64,000 nt of DNA from an uncultured Veillonella sp. (GCA_902478055.1 CABSJL010000004.1:1-64000), one strand, 5' to 3'. Counted from the first letter of the stretch, positions 43,519-54,379 are shown. Translations and numbers: made by a program. The notes: generated by a model from the letters alone, not told the origin.

Positions 43519-44409
43519 TTATTTATCAAGTTTGTTAATATCCAAACGATTCATACTGCCAATGAAGCGATTGTACGATTCAATCATATCATTGTAATGA
43601 TCATTTGATTGATCACCTAAGAATGTACGAATTCTACCGATAGTTGTATTTAATTGAGACTTAGCAGTGTTATATTCTGGACTCGTAACGGTACTGGATA
43701 CATCCATGATGCCTTGTAACTCTTGGTTAGCTGCATTTACATCGATTTGTTTACCTTCTTCAAAGCTATCTAATAGAGCTGTTAAGCGTAAATGAACTTC
43801 TTGAACTGCCGCAGCATTTTTCTTACCAGAATCTTTAAGTTCTTTTAACTGTTCTTGTTGGTTTTCCGTGTTGTGTTTGTGAACTACTGCATCTAACTGA
43901 TTATATGCTGCATAGAATTGATCATATAGTTGAACGTATTTAGGTCCTAATTGTTGTTCCTTAGCATAATTATCTGCTTGATATGAATTAGTTTGGTAGT
44001 ACGTATCCAATTCACTGGCTACTGGTACAATATCCTTTAATACAGCCAATACGTTGTCTAAAGGTTCCTTCATATCATCATATGGTACGCCAGCGTCTTT
44101 AGCAGCTTGCAACTTTTGTTGTAAGGTATCAAAGTGTGGTGCCATGAAGCTTCTTAAATGTTGCCCCTCTTTTAGTTTTTGAACGGACGGATTGATAGCA
44201 TATCCAAAGCGTACGGACCAACTATTAAAATCGCCAATCGCTTCGATATAGTTATTGAACACTTTAATGTCCTGTTGCGATGCCTTTTGAGCGCCTTGTT
44301 GCACCCCATTGGCAATCTTAGAAAAACTACAGCCACTCATAAAAAATGGGGATGTAAGAGCAGTTACACACAATACTGCTGTTGTCAGTTTTTTTACTAA
44401 TGGATTCAA
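43519..44409 (-). CDS. DUF3829 lipoprotein (paralogue 1)
   Basis: 296 residues. A type II signal peptide ends in the lipobox MSGC (Cys27), so the protein is probably lipid-anchored. The mature part is all helical, DUF3829-like, with the shared segments DNYAKEQQLGPKYVQLYDQF near 150-170 and GKKNAAAVQEVHLRLTALLD near 196-215. It is clearly homologous to the lipoprotein at 51857-52756. Role unknown. GGAGAG precedes the ATG. Confidence 0.85.
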   Translation of the reverse strand: MNPLVKKLTTAVLCVTALTSPFFMSGCSFSKIANGVQQGAQKASQQDIKVFNNYIEAIGDFNSWSVRFGYAINPSVQKLKEGQHLRSFMAPHFDTLQQKLQAAKDAGVPYDDMKEPLDNVLAVLKDIVPVASELDTYYQTNSYQADNYAKEQQLGPKYVQLYDQFYAAYNQLDAVVHKHNTENQQEQLKELKDSGKKNAAAVQEVHLRLTALLDSFEEGKQIDVNAANQELQGIMDVSSTVTSPEYNTAKSQLNTTIGRIRTFLGDQSNDHYNDMIESYNRFIGSMNRLDINKLDK

Positions 44410-44515
44410 AATAAATCTCTCCTTTTAAAATAACCCATAAAGTATACATCTATAACTAAATTATATACCATATATGATTTTTGTGAAAGCTATATTTATG
44501 CATTTCATGAAACAA

Positions 44516-44581
44516 AAAGGGCATAGTATCTAATATGTTCTATCGATTACAAATCGATGGTAGTATAGATACTATGCCTTT
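44516..44581 (-). terminator. Intrinsic terminator of the mut operon
   Basis: AAAGGGCATAGTATCTA (44516-44532) pairs with TAGATACTATGCCTTT (44566-44581); a second small stem (ATCGAT pairs) lies in the loop. On the minus strand TTTTTGTTT follows. It ends mutA-mutB-meaB. Confidence 0.85.
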
Positions 44582-44592
44582 ATGTATAGAGA

Positions 44593-45837
44593 TTATTTTA
44601 AGGACTTGTCAAAGACGCCTATGAGTTCTTCGACGGCTTGTGATTCACTCATTTCACCATCTAAAACAGCCGCTTCGACTTCGCCCATACGACCTTGAAT
44701 GACTATATTATTAAAGAATAGGTTGTGCAAGTGTTCGTCAATCATATCGCGCACCCAACGAAGGGATTGTTCTTGACGACGTTTGAGGAATACGCCATTT
44801 TCTTTACCTTGTTCCGTAAATTCTTGAATCACATCCCATAATTCGTCGAGGCCGTCCTTTGTAACGGCAGAACATGTGTAGGCTTGAGTTTTCCATTTTT
44901 CCGTAGCAGGACGGATATAATGCAACATCCGATCATAGTCACTACGGGCAATGAGAGCTCGTTTGAGGTTATCCCCATCCGCCTTGTTAACTACAATGGC
45001 ATCGGCTAATTCCATAACGCCTTTTTTGATGCCTTGCAATTCATCGCCGGCACCGGTCAATACGATGAGCATAAAGAAGTCGACCATGGAACGTACGGTA
45101 ACCTCACTTTGCCCAACGCCAACGGTTTCGACGAGAATAATATCGTACCCAGCAGCCTCGCAAAGCAGCATGGTTTCTCTACTTTTACGAGCTACACCAC
45201 CTAGTGTACCACCAGCCGGCGATGGACGGATATACGCCTCTGGATGTTTCGTCAACGTTTCCATCCGCGTCTTATCACCCAAGATACTGCCCTTGGTGAC
45301 TTGGCTTGTAGGGTCTACAGCAAGTACGGCCACCTTGTAACCTGCTTCAATGAGCATGTTCCCAAAGGCTTCGATAAATGTACTTTTACCGGCCCCAGGC
45401 ACACCGGTGATACCGATGCGCAACGCCTTGCCTGTACGAGGTAATATGGCTTGTAACACTTGTTGAGCTAATTTAAAGTGTTCCTTATTATTACTTTCTA
45501 CTAATGTAATAGCCCGTGAAAGTATAACGCGGTCCCCCTGCTCGATACCGCGTACATAATCAGCGACAGTTAATTTCTTGCGCCGCTGTACGGGACGTAC
45601 CGACGGAGCCAGATGAGCGGAACTAGATAAAAGGCCATCGTGCATTTCTTTGACGCCTTTCATGACGTGACACGCAAAGGTATCTTCTTTTTTCGCATCT
45701 TCTGGCACCCAATCGGGACGATAGGTGCTACCCTCGGCATTTGCGTTTTTTACACCTAATTCTGGAGCGCTACTTTCACCAGTAGCAGCCTGTGTATTGC
45801 GCAATGCATCCGGAGTAGGCCGTTTGTTATCAGTCAT
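44593..45837 (-). CDS. meaB: Methylmalonyl-CoA mutase-associated GTPase MeaB
   Basis: 414 residues. G3E GTPase that loads and protects B12 on methylmalonyl-CoA mutase. Walker A GVPGAGKS is at 145-152, VDPTS near 172, the switch region ETVGVGQSE near 240 and NKAD near 284. A C-terminal helix for dimerisation follows. It has an unusual N-terminal extension of about 85 residues, rich in Asn, Ala and Glu, before the normal start of the family. The gene overlaps mutB by 8 bp, so the third place in the operon is certain. Confidence 0.94.
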   Translation of the reverse strand: MTDNKRPTPDALRNTQAATGESSAPELGVKNANAEGSTYRPDWVPEDAKKEDTFACHVMKGVKEMHDGLLSSSAHLAPSVRPVQRRKKLTVADYVRGIEQGDRVILSRAITLVESNNKEHFKLAQQVLQAILPRTGKALRIGITGVPGAGKSTFIEAFGNMLIEAGYKVAVLAVDPTSQVTKGSILGDKTRMETLTKHPEAYIRPSPAGGTLGGVARKSRETMLLCEAAGYDIILVETVGVGQSEVTVRSMVDFFMLIVLTGAGDELQGIKKGVMELADAIVVNKADGDNLKRALIARSDYDRMLHYIRPATEKWKTQAYTCSAVTKDGLDELWDVIQEFTEQGKENGVFLKRRQEQSLRWVRDMIDEHLHNLFFNNIVIQGRMGEVEAAVLDGEMSESQAVEELIGVFDKSLK

Positions 45838-48019
45838 TAGACTCGTCTTGTACGTGACTAGTCAATGTTTCTAGTAATTTTTTCGCCGCTACTGGCAAAA
45901 CTGTACCAGGGCCAAAGATAGCCACTGCGCCATGTTCGCGTAGGAATTCATAGTCCTGAGCAGGGATTACGCCGCCGATGGCAACTAAAATATCTCCACG
46001 GCCCCGCTTGTTGAGTTCCTCTACAAGTTGAGGCAATAATGTCTTATGCCCCGCCGCAAGAGAACTAAATCCGACAATATGAACGTCATTATCCACCGCA
46101 TCTTGTGCTGTTTCTTCTGGAGTTTGGAACAAAGGTCCGATATCCACGTCAAAGCCCATATCCGCGAAGGATGTAGCGATAACTTTGGCACCGCGGTCAT
46201 GACCGTCTTGGCCCATCTTCGCAATCATGATACGAGGACGACGACCTTCGAGTTCTTCGAAGTCATCCGCCATTTGACGTACTTCTTTGATAACATCGTC
46301 ATCTTCATATTCGCTGGAGTATACGCCAGAGATAGAGCGGATAACCGCTTTATGACGGCCGCAAACTTTTTCAACAGCAAAGGAAATTTCGCCCAAGGAT
46401 GCACGCGCACGAGCTGCTTCAAGTGCAAGAGCAAGCAAGTTACCTTCCCCGGATTCTGTAGCATTTGTAATCGCTTCGAGGCAGGATTGAACCTTATCTT
46501 CGTCACGGTTAGCACGCAATTGTTCGAGACGACGAATTTGCGCTTCACGTACAGCTGTGTTATCTACGTCGAGGATATCCAATGGATCTTCTTTATCTAG
46601 ACGATATTTATTGATACCGATGATCGCTTCACGACCAGAGTCGATACGAGCTTGGCGACGTGCGGCAGCTTCTTCGATACGCATCTTAGGAAGCCCTGTG
46701 TCGATAGCTTTCGCCATACCGCCAAGGGATTCGATTTCTTGGATATGACCCCAAGCGCGACGAATCAATTCATCTGTCAACGCTTCTACATAGTAGGAAC
46801 CGCCCCATGGGTCGATAACCTTACATACCTTAGTTTCGTCTTGGATGTAAAGCTGAGTATTACGCGCAATACGTGCAGAGAAGTCCGTAGGCAATGCGAT
46901 AGCTTCGTCAAGCGCATTGGTATGTAGAGATTGGGTATGGCCCAATGCAGCGCCCATCGCTTCCATACATGTACGAGCCACGTTGTTGAACGGATCTTGT
47001 TCTGTAAGAGACCAACCAGATGTTTGGCTGTGTGTACGAAGGGCCATGGATTTAGGATTTTCAGAACCGAAGCTCTTGATAATCTTAGCCCATAACATAC
47101 GAGCAGCACGCATTTTAGCCACTTCCATAAAGTAGTTTTTGCCGATTGCCCAGAAGAAGGACAAACGAGGTGCGAATTTATCTACGTGAAGGCCTGCATT
47201 AACACCGGTACGGATGTATTCAAGACCATCAGCCAATGTGTAACCTAATTCGATATCCGCTGTAGCACCCGCTTCTTGCATATGGTAGCCAGAAATGGAG
47301 ATACTGTTGAACTTAGGCATGTACTGGGATGTGTACGCAAAGATATCACCGATGATGCGCATGGACGTAGCTGGAGGGTAAATATAGGTATTACGTACCA
47401 TGAACTCTTTCAAGATATCATTTTGGATCGTACCAGCCATAACCTTTTTATCAACGCCTTGTTCTTCACCAGCTAGGATGTAGAACGCCATGACAGGCAA
47501 TACGGCGCCGTTCATTGTCATGGATACGGACATTTGGTCGAGAGGAATACCGGAGAATAGAATTTCCATATCGAGGATGGAGTCTACCGCAACGCCGGCT
47601 TTACCAACGTCACCCACTACGCGAGGATGGTCGGAGTCATACCCACGGTGTGTAGCAAGGTCAAAGGCGATAGACAAACCTTTTTGGCCCGCTGCCAAGT
47701 TACGACGGTAGAACGCATTGGATTCTTCGGCTGTGGAGAAACCAGCGTACTGACGTACTGTCCAAGGACGAGTTACGTACATTGTGGAATAAGGTCCACG
47801 CAAGAATGGAGGTACACCAGCCATATAGTCAAGGTGTGTCATTCCTTCATAATCCATCTCTGTATAGAGAGGCTTTAGTTGGATTTGCTCCATTGTTGTA
47901 TTATATAAATCTTCAAAGCTTTTTCCTGTTTCTTTTTGAAGTTCAGCAAGCCATGCATCGCGAGATGTTGCTGTCTGAGATCCCAAGCCAAGAGAGGAGA
48001 AGTCTGGATTTTTAAACAT
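45830..48019 (-). CDS. mutB: Methylmalonyl-CoA mutase, large (catalytic) subunit
   Basis: 729 residues. B12-dependent interconversion of succinyl-CoA and (R)-methylmalonyl-CoA, the key step to propionate. The TIM-barrel domain (about 1-560) includes [20 protein letters not shown] near 255-275, and the C-terminal cobalamin domain (about 590-725) has the axial-ligand motif DGHDRG near 613. The start at 48019 has AAGGGATGTGAG before it. It follows mutA by 4 bp. Confidence 0.97.
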   Translation of the reverse strand: MFKNPDFSSLGLGSQTATSRDAWLAELQKETGKSFEDLYNTTMEQIQLKPLYTEMDYEGMTHLDYMAGVPPFLRGPYSTMYVTRPWTVRQYAGFSTAEESNAFYRRNLAAGQKGLSIAFDLATHRGYDSDHPRVVGDVGKAGVAVDSILDMEILFSGIPLDQMSVSMTMNGAVLPVMAFYILAGEEQGVDKKVMAGTIQNDILKEFMVRNTYIYPPATSMRIIGDIFAYTSQYMPKFNSISISGYHMQEAGATADIELGYTLADGLEYIRTGVNAGLHVDKFAPRLSFFWAIGKNYFMEVAKMRAARMLWAKIIKSFGSENPKSMALRTHSQTSGWSLTEQDPFNNVARTCMEAMGAALGHTQSLHTNALDEAIALPTDFSARIARNTQLYIQDETKVCKVIDPWGGSYYVEALTDELIRRAWGHIQEIESLGGMAKAIDTGLPKMRIEEAAARRQARIDSGREAIIGINKYRLDKEDPLDILDVDNTAVREAQIRRLEQLRANRDEDKVQSCLEAITNATESGEGNLLALALEAARARASLGEISFAVEKVCGRHKAVIRSISGVYSSEYEDDDVIKEVRQMADDFEELEGRRPRIMIAKMGQDGHDRGAKVIATSFADMGFDVDIGPLFQTPEETAQDAVDNDVHIVGFSSLAAGHKTLLPQLVEELNKRGRGDILVAIGGVIPAQDYEFLREHGAVAIFGPGTVLPVAAKKLLETLTSHVQDESND

Positions 48020-48023
48020 GAGC

Positions 48024-50186
48024 TCACATCCCTTTCTTATCTTGTAACGCATGTAGAATTTCGTAGCAATTTGCGCGAACAGAGATGAAATCATCTACAC
48101 CGGCTTCACGGTATACAGGTTCAAGATCCTTAGAAGGTGCACCTGCCAAGATAACCGTTACATGAGGCATAGTTTCTTTCAATTCTTTCGCAAGTGGTGG
48201 TACTAATTCAGGATATGTATCATCTGTAGAACAGATAACTACCACATCGGCGCCACTTTCACGAGCTGCCTTAGCCGCATCAGCCGTTGTTTCATGACCA
48301 TCATTTTTGATTACTTCGAACGCCGCTACTTCAAAGAAGCCTGTGGAGAAGTCCGCACGAGGTTTATGTTGAGGAATAGGGCCCATATTAGCCAAGAATA
48401 CCTTCACATTATCTTTTGTGCGTTGTTTATAATTTTCCGTACGCATACGAAGAGCTTCAAATTGTTCCGTCCAACGATGAGCCGTAATAGGTTCGATTGT
48501 TTCGGAGGAAATATCGCCCGCATCCAAAGCCTTACGGATTTGACGCATTGTCATTTTTTGCAATGCACCGAGCTCGATAAGGCCAATCAATGCACCTGGC
48601 TCTGTTGTGCTTGCTTCGAGTGTAGATTGGGCTTTTACAACCGCTTCTGAATCTGCAGTTGCCAAGTATTCTTCGAGATGAGCTACCCGTTTTTGACGCA
48701 ATGTTTCTTGATTTTCAGGTTTTGGATCAAGCAATTCTTCCGTCATATTAGCGTACATGTTATTACCAACCGCTACATCCTTACGGAATGCAAGGTTTTT
48801 AAAGCGTTCATTAAGAATTGTTTTAACTTGCGCTTGAGGATAACCTTCCTTCAAGGCAGCGATAATGCCACCTTTAGACTCGATAGTTTGGAATTCATCC
48901 CAAATTTTTTCGCATAGTTCAGCTGCCAATGTTTCTACATACCAAGAACCACCTACAGGGTCAACTGGTTGACGCAATTCGAATTCAGTTTGTAACATAA
49001 CTTGAATGTTACGGGCAATACGACGAGAGAATTCATCGGATTTGCGAATTGGTTGATCAAATGGAGAAACTTCAAGACTATTGAGACCACCTACAACACC
49101 AGAGAATGCTTGTGTTGTATTACGCAACAAGTTTACATATGGGTCGTATACGGTTTTTGTGAAAGCAGATGTTCTACCGTGTACATGAACGGCACGGTCG
49201 CTTTCACCAGCACCGAAGGCCTCCATAATGCGAGCCCAAAGCACGCGCAACGCACGCAATTTAGCAATTTCCATGAAGAAGTTTGCACCCAAGGAGAATG
49301 TAAACATCATGCTGTTAGCAATAGTGTGAATATCGATGTTACGTTGTGCTAATTGACGCACATAGCAAACTGCTGTTGCCAATGCATACGCAACCTCTTG
49401 CACATCATTAGCGCCACCATTAGCGTATACATCGCCAGATACGAGTACAGTTTTAAGCTCTGGAGCTTGTTCTTTAGCCCATACAACAGTATGTGCCATT
49501 TCATCAAAGGCTGTATCTAAGGAAATGTGCAAAGCACCATCTTTCGCCAAAACACCGATAGGGTCGGCACCAACAAGACCTTTCAAATCAGACGTTTGTT
49601 TTTTAGCGCCTTTCACTGTAGCCGCTAACATGCCAAGCAAGATGGCTGCAGAAGCACCAGTTTCAATGTACAAAGGATTTTCCTTCAAATTGAAGCGGTC
49701 AATCAATTGTTTGCAGTCATCCATAGTGGATACAGATGTACCACCAACACCAACGGATGCGCCTACTTGCACGTCTTGATCATGACGTGTTGCTTCATCT
49801 AGGCGGATGTTGTGAATAGTGCCACCCTTTACAATCTCGTATAAACTTGCATGATTAGCATCTTTAGGCAAAGAGTCATCTACATATTGGGATACACCCC
49901 AAGAGTCTTTAATATAACCACTTGCCTTAGTGCCACGTAGGAACTCACCTGCCCCAGGGTATACGCCCTTTGGAATTGCTTCTGCATGCAATGCAGGTGT
50001 GTAAATCGGCTGCAACGTAATACCTTCATAGGTTTTCGTGAACATCTTCTTGTGGAAGTCGCCACCCTTTAACGCCTTTTCAACCTCTGCCTGCCATTGT
50101 TCATACGTAGGTTTCTCAAATTCATCAAAGGATACAGGAGCTAATAGATCGCGTTCAGCATCCTTTGAAGTCTTTTTGTCAGACAT
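48024..50186 (-). CDS. mutA: Methylmalonyl-CoA mutase, small subunit
   Basis: 720 residues. Structural partner of MutB in the heterodimeric mutase. It has the same two-domain layout, but the C-terminal domain reads [10 protein letters not shown] and so lacks the DxHxxG pattern needed to hold cobalamin, as known for MutA subunits. AAAGGAGG precedes the ATG. First gene of the operon. A cobalamin riboswitch and a terminator lie in its leader, so it is expected to respond to B12 supply. Confidence 0.96.
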   Translation of the reverse strand: MSDKKTSKDAERDLLAPVSFDEFEKPTYEQWQAEVEKALKGGDFHKKMFTKTYEGITLQPIYTPALHAEAIPKGVYPGAGEFLRGTKASGYIKDSWGVSQYVDDSLPKDANHASLYEIVKGGTIHNIRLDEATRHDQDVQVGASVGVGGTSVSTMDDCKQLIDRFNLKENPLYIETGASAAILLGMLAATVKGAKKQTSDLKGLVGADPIGVLAKDGALHISLDTAFDEMAHTVVWAKEQAPELKTVLVSGDVYANGGANDVQEVAYALATAVCYVRQLAQRNIDIHTIANSMMFTFSLGANFFMEIAKLRALRVLWARIMEAFGAGESDRAVHVHGRTSAFTKTVYDPYVNLLRNTTQAFSGVVGGLNSLEVSPFDQPIRKSDEFSRRIARNIQVMLQTEFELRQPVDPVGGSWYVETLAAELCEKIWDEFQTIESKGGIIAALKEGYPQAQVKTILNERFKNLAFRKDVAVGNNMYANMTEELLDPKPENQETLRQKRVAHLEEYLATADSEAVVKAQSTLEASTTEPGALIGLIELGALQKMTMRQIRKALDAGDISSETIEPITAHRWTEQFEALRMRTENYKQRTKDNVKVFLANMGPIPQHKPRADFSTGFFEVAAFEVIKNDGHETTADAAKAARESGADVVVICSTDDTYPELVPPLAKELKETMPHVTVILAGAPSKDLEPVYREAGVDDFISVRANCYEILHALQDKKGM

Positions 50187-50368
50187 ATATGTGCCTCCTT
50201 TTCAACTCGAAACCATACCGAGAAACAGCGCACCGTACCTACAATTGTTATGCTTATACACCACCAAAGCTTTCCTATCTATGGATCACATCAACCTCAA
50301 ATCTGTGTCCATCAGTTTACTAACAATAAAGCCTGATGCATATGCTCAACAGTCACTTTCAAGGGCAA

Positions 50369-50399
50369 CAAAAAAACGTGCCACCCAAAAGTGACACGT
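50369..50399 (-). terminator. Terminator of the mutA riboswitch leader
   Basis: On the minus strand ACGTGTCAC (50399-50391) pairs with GTGGCACGT (50384-50376), one G-T pair, followed by TTTTTTTG. It is placed between the cobalamin aptamer and the mutA start and is the likely expression platform. Confidence 0.8.
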
Positions 50400-50493
50400 A
50401 AGGTTCCTTGTTGAAAAGTATGCCAAAAAACACTGAAACCAGCATACCTCAATCCCCTTCCTATCGCTCGTAGGTACATAACGGTGATTATCA

Positions 50494-50643
50494 AATAGGC
50501 AGTTCTCCTGGCTCGGGCTCATCGCCTTGCTTTCGCCTTCCCAGATTTCTCCAGTGACATTTTTGAAAGCAGGCTCGTCCTTACAGTGGCGGGACCGCAT
50601 CGGCTTGTACCGATTTCTCTATTAAGTCTTGCGACACCTATTC
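50494..50643 (-). promoter_or_regulatory. Cobalamin riboswitch
   Basis: On the minus strand the conserved parts of the aptamer appear in order: GGTACAAGCCGATGCGGTCC, CCGCCACTGT, the long variable arm, GGGAAGGCGAAAGC, then GATGAGCCCGAGCCAGGAG and CTGCC (the B12 box). The ends AATAGG and CCTATT form the closing helix. It stands upstream of a B12-dependent enzyme rather than a B12 uptake or synthesis gene. Confidence 0.93.
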
Positions 50644-50858
50644 TCTATATTCGTTGTTCTAAGTCCAATATAGTGTAAAAATATGCACAAAGTCAATGAA
50701 CATAACAGTTAATCATAAGTAGCAAATTTCAAGTTATAACTAACGCATATATAGAATGATAAAAATGCATAGGTGCAATTTAGAGAAATTACCTCTATAA
50801 TTCGCTACTGCTATACTACCACCATGTTATAATAATTCTACTAATGGGAGGTCGTATT

Positions 50859-51755
50859 ATGAACGAAATAAACAAAAAAGGTCTCAGCACCACATTGTTG
50901 TGCTGTTTAATTTGGGGTTTGCTGCCCCTCTATTGGGCGCTTTTAAACCAAATATCATCCTTTTCCGTATTATCGCACCGCATCATCTGGTCCGGATTTT
51001 GGATGTTCTTCCTCGTCATCGCTACAGGGCGCCAACAACTGCGTATGGACATACAACTTTTACGCACCCATCTTACGCAATTAGGCCTACTATTACTGGC
51101 TGCTATACTTATTAGCATCAACTGGTTCACCTACATTTGGGCCGTTACAAACCAACACGTACTCGACACGAGCCTTGGCTATTATATCAATCCATTGCTC
51201 AACGTATTGTTGGGCATCCTAATCTATAAAGAAAGATTACTTTGGCCACAAAAGCTAAGTATTGCCATCGCATTCTTAGGTGTGACCATCATGACTGTTC
51301 AACTAGGTACATTACCCATAGTCTCTATCATCCTAGCCGTTTCCTTTAGCCTATACGGGGCCGTAAAAAAACGTCTCACCATCCATCCATTCTCGAGCAT
51401 CGCCTTCGAGGCATGGCTCGTTACACCGATAGCATTATGGTATCTAACGGCTGTGGATACCACCTCGTGGTCCTTTATCGAAAACCTAACGCCGACCGGT
51501 CTCCTCCTCATCGGTGCCGGCCTTACCACATCGATTCCGCTCATCCTCTTTTCGTACGGTGCCCGTCTATTACCACTAAACATTCTCGGATTTTTACAAT
51601 ACCTATCTCCTACCATGGGCTTCTTCTTGGCCATCTTCTACTTTGGTGAAAGCTTTGGTACAGCACAACTCATAGCCTTCGGCTGCATCTGGGTGGCACT
51701 CGTATTGTTCACCCTATCTAATCAAATGACGACACGTATTAAGATAAAAAAATAG
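50859..51755 (+). CDS. rarD: EamA-family transporter RarD
   Basis: 298 residues, about ten membrane segments. The RarD signature is visible as CLIWGLLPLYWALL near 12-25 and NWFTYIWAVTNQHVLDTSLGYYINPLLNVLLG in parts near 85-115. Family members are DMT-superfamily permeases with unknown substrates (the chloramphenicol link is historical). GGGAGG precedes the ATG at 50859. The gene is on the plus strand, divergent from the mut operon leader, and ends at a terminator shared with the DUF3829 gene. Confidence 0.9.
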   Translation: MNEINKKGLSTTLLCCLIWGLLPLYWALLNQISSFSVLSHRIIWSGFWMFFLVIATGRQQLRMDIQLLRTHLTQLGLLLLAAILISINWFTYIWAVTNQHVLDTSLGYYINPLLNVLLGILIYKERLLWPQKLSIAIAFLGVTIMTVQLGTLPIVSIILAVSFSLYGAVKKRLTIHPFSSIAFEAWLVTPIALWYLTAVDTTSWSFIENLTPTGLLLIGAGLTTSIPLILFSYGARLLPLNILGFLQYLSPTMGFFLAIFYFGESFGTAQLIAFGCIWVALVLFTLSNQMTTRIKIKK

Positions 51756-51766
51756 AATACATTACA

Positions 51767-51809
51767 AAAAAGCTGTATCAAATGAATTTCTCATTTAATA
51801 CAGCTTTTT
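51767..51809. terminator. Bidirectional intrinsic terminator
   Basis: AAAAAGCTGTAT (51767-51778) pairs with ATACAGCTTTTT (51798-51809), with inner AAATGA/TCATTT pairs. It lies between the convergent rarD and DUF3829 genes. Confidence 0.85.
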
Positions 51810-51856
51810 ATGTGTTCGTTTTACACGTGTCTAACGTAATATAGACTCAGATCTTA

Positions 51857-52756
51857 TTAATCTAATTCATTCATATTTGTCGTATTCATATTAGAAATAT
51901 AATGATTATAAGCCTCAATCATACGAGTATAGTCCTTATCTTGTTTCGAACCCATATAAGTGCGGATAGCACCGATTGTAGAGTTTACAGAGGTCTTAAC
52001 AGTATCATAGTTAGAGTTAGTAATGCCATTAGACAAATCACCAATAGCTTGTAACTCTTGATTCATGGCATTCACATCCGGCTGTTTTTCACTATCTAGC
52101 CTTTCAAGAACAGCGGTAAGTCTCAAATGAACCTCTTGTGCTGCAGCTGCGTTTTTCTTACCTGCATCGCGCAACTCTTGTAACCGTTGTTGTAATCGAT
52201 CGAGATTGATTTTATGCATCAAATTATCAAAATCTGCATAAATAGGCACAAATTGCTCATACAACTGTACATACTTTGGACCTAATTGCTGTTCCTTAGC
52301 ATAGTTATCTGTGGTGTATTCTTTAGATTTATAGTATGCATCCAGTTCTTCGGCTACCGGTGTGATTTCATTCAATTTTGAAAGCAACTTATCTAGGGGC
52401 TCCTTCATTTCATCATAAGGAATACCGGCTTGCTTAGCTTCTTCTAATTCTTTTTGTAACTGTTTAAAGTTCGGTGTATTAAATACAGTTAAATGCTTAC
52501 CTGCTTTTAAATCATTAATCGTCGGTGTATTCGCATAATCAAACATAACAGCCATGCGATTATATCGGCTTATGGCTTTCACATATTGATTAAATAATTG
52601 TACCTTATCCTGTTCCGACCGCTGTGCTATTTCCTTACGGCTCTGCTCAGTGCCCTGCCATAGCTCTGACATACTACAACCGCTCAAAAACAAAGGTGAT
52701 GTCAGCGTTAGTGCACACAACACAGCCATTGCCATCCTTTTGCCAAGTGGTTTCAT
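51857..52756 (-). CDS. DUF3829 lipoprotein (paralogue 2)
   Basis: 299 residues. Signal peptide with lipobox LSGC (Cys27), then an all-helical DUF3829 domain. It shares long segments with the lipoprotein at 43519-44409, for example YAKEQQLGPKYVQLYEQF and GKKNAAAAQEVHLRLTAVLE, so the two arose by duplication. They lie either side of the mut operon. Ribosome site GGAGAG. Envelope location inferred from the lipobox; function unknown. Confidence 0.85.
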   Translation of the reverse strand: MKPLGKRMAMAVLCALTLTSPLFLSGCSMSELWQGTEQSRKEIAQRSEQDKVQLFNQYVKAISRYNRMAVMFDYANTPTINDLKAGKHLTVFNTPNFKQLQKELEEAKQAGIPYDEMKEPLDKLLSKLNEITPVAEELDAYYKSKEYTTDNYAKEQQLGPKYVQLYEQFVPIYADFDNLMHKINLDRLQQRLQELRDAGKKNAAAAQEVHLRLTAVLERLDSEKQPDVNAMNQELQAIGDLSNGITNSNYDTVKTSVNSTIGAIRTYMGSKQDKDYTRMIEAYNHYISNMNTTNMNELD

Positions 52757-52887
52757 GATGAATTCTCTCCTTTCATCAATATACAGCTTAGTTTATATAT
52801 TCTAATTATATACCCATTATAAATAATAAGAATAGTATATATACACAAAAGTCATTTATCATTACTTGTCAAGTGACCAATAGAGTC

Positions 52888-52918
52888 AGGGGTGACCAAT
52901 GGGCACCCCTATTTTCCT
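52888..52918 (+). terminator. Short terminator-like hairpin before hicA
   Basis: AGGGGTG (52888-52894) pairs with CACCCCT (52904-52910), followed by ATTTTCCTTT. GTGACCAAT occurs twice (52874 and 52893). It may insulate hicAB from upstream transcription. Confidence 0.55.
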
Positions 52919-52963
52919 TTATATACTGGTAGACTACAACTAAGAAAGAATAACTCCTATAAA

Positions 52964-52992
52964 TTGTTTTATACGTATACACGTGTTATTAT
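52964..52992 (+). promoter_or_regulatory. Promoter and likely HicB operator of hicAB
   Basis: TTGTTT (52964-52969) and TATTAT (52987-52992) with 17-bp spacing. The spacer contains the palindrome ATACGTAT and ACACGTGT, a natural place for autoregulation by HicB. Confidence 0.6.
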
Positions 52993-53005
52993 AAAAGGAG
53001 AAAAT

Positions 53006-53182
53006 ATGAAGGATAAAGATTTACTTAAACTGCTACTCAAAAATGGTTGGAAGGATGTACGGCAACGTGGTAGCCACCATCGTTTGAAAAAAGATAGTCA
53101 AGTTGAAGTGATTGCCATACACGGAAAAGATGTACCTACAGGTTTATTAAATGCCATTTTGAAACGCACAGGGCTTAAATAA
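53006..53182 (+). CDS. hicA: HicA mRNA-interferase toxin
   Basis: 58 residues, the normal HicA length. A double-stranded RNA-binding-like fold is indicated by LLKLLLKNGWKDVRQRGSHH, with the catalytic His in GSHHRL near 24, and by the C-terminal GLLNAILKRTGL. It cleaves mRNA during stress. AAAGGAG lies before the ATG; a longer frame upstream has none. It is followed by hicB after 11 bp. Confidence 0.93.
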   Translation: MKDKDLLKLLLKNGWKDVRQRGSHHRLKKDSQVEVIAIHGKDVPTGLLNAILKRTGLK

Positions 53183-53193
53183 GGAGGACCTCT

Positions 53194-53571
53194 ATGAAAT
53201 TTATATACCCCGCAATAATCCATGATGATTCTGATGGACTTTGGGCTGAATTTCCAGACTTAGAATATACAAGCAGCACCGGATCAACCCTAACTGAACT
53301 CATAACAAATGCCCAAGAGGCTATGGAGCTATATATTTTAGGTGCCTTAGAGGATGGGCAAAGTTTACCATCCGCATCATCAGTCCGTAATTTACCAATT
53401 ACTGAAAACACTTACCCTACACTGGTGCAAACTGATATTGATCTTGGTAAAAACAGTAAATCCATCAAAAAAACATTAACGATTCCCGCATGGCTCAACG
53501 AACGGGCCTTAGAAAAGGGAATAAATTTCTCACAATTATTACAAGAAGCATTAGTAGAAAAAACATTATAA
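53194..53571 (+). CDS. hicB: HicB antitoxin
   Basis: 125 residues. The N-terminal HicB domain (about 1-65) has the pattern YPAIIHDDSDGLWAEFPDLE and TLTELITNAQEAMELY, a degenerate RNase H-like fold that masks HicA. The C-terminal segment (about 93-122, KKTLTIPAWLNERALEKG) is a ribbon-helix-helix DNA-binding motif for autorepression. AAGGAGG precedes the ATG. Its last 6 bp overlap the convergent TPR gene. Confidence 0.92.
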   Translation: MKFIYPAIIHDDSDGLWAEFPDLEYTSSTGSTLTELITNAQEAMELYILGALEDGQSLPSASSVRNLPITENTYPTLVQTDIDLGKNSKSIKKTLTIPAWLNERALEKGINFSQLLQEALVEKTL

Positions 53572-54174
53572 GTTAACGAGTTGTTTAAATCTTTCATTAT
53601 TATGAAAGCGTTCAAAGTGATCTTGTTCAGCAGCAACCGCCTTTACAGATGGATCAATTTTAATTGCTTTTTCAAGCCAATCAAGGGCCTTCATATCATC
53701 CCCTTGGTCTGCATAAATGGTAGCAATGCCATACACAGACCAGGTGTTACTAGGGTCCTTTTCTAATACCTTTTCAAACCATTGTTTAGAGTCATTTAAT
53801 CGACCTTGTAGCTTATAAACCATGGCCATATTATAGTAGTTAGCCACATTATTAGGATCTAAGTCATAAGCCTTCTTCGTATCAATCAAACCTTTGGTGG
53901 TATCGCCATTAAGTGCTGTTGCAAAACCGCGAATAGAATAGGCTTCAGCATTATTGGCATTTGCATTAATAGCTATGGTCGATTCTTCTATCGCCTTATT
54001 ATAATTGCCAGACGATAGGGCTTGTTTGGCGACAATTACATGTTCATCTTGACCTTGAGTTGTTTTAGCTTGTTCATTAGCTGTTGCTGTAGGTTTAGTG
54101 TCTTGCTGAGTCTTAATGTCTGTGCCACAACCTAATAGGCTAAGCAAACATATACATAATAGAATATATCTCAT
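53566..54174 (-). CDS. TPR-repeat lipoprotein
   Basis: 202 residues. A short type II signal peptide ends in LLGC (Cys16). After a Thr/Gln-rich linker (17-45) there are four tetratricopeptide-like repeats (about 48-185), for example AYSIRGFATALNGDTTKGL and SVYGIATIYADQGDDMKAL in place. Probably an envelope scaffold or assembly protein. It converges on hicB with a 6-bp overlap. Confidence 0.85.
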   Translation of the reverse strand: MRYILLCICLLSLLGCGTDIKTQQDTKPTATANEQAKTTQGQDEHVIVAKQALSSGNYNKAIEESTIAINANANNAEAYSIRGFATALNGDTTKGLIDTKKAYDLDPNNVANYYNMAMVYKLQGRLNDSKQWFEKVLEKDPSNTWSVYGIATIYADQGDDMKALDWLEKAIKIDPSVKAVAAEQDHFERFHNNERFKQLVNL

Positions 54175-54254
54175 ATAATAACCCCTATATTTTTGTTAAG
54201 TACTGTCATGTAATGTATTAAATACGGTTATAAGTATACTAAAACTATATACAA

Positions 54255-54284
54255 AAAAAGGACGAGCTGCAACTCGTCCTTTTT
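54255..54284 (-). terminator. Intrinsic terminator
   Basis: AAAAAGGACGAG (54255-54266) pairs with CTCGTCCTTTTT (54273-54284) around a 6-nt loop. It closes the large flavoprotein gene. Confidence 0.85.
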
Positions 54285-54379
54285 CGTTATATTGTCGGTA
54301 ATTTCATACACTCTACCTATAAGTAATATAGCATAGAAATATACAACTAGCAAACGCTATCAATTATAGCCTTTACATA

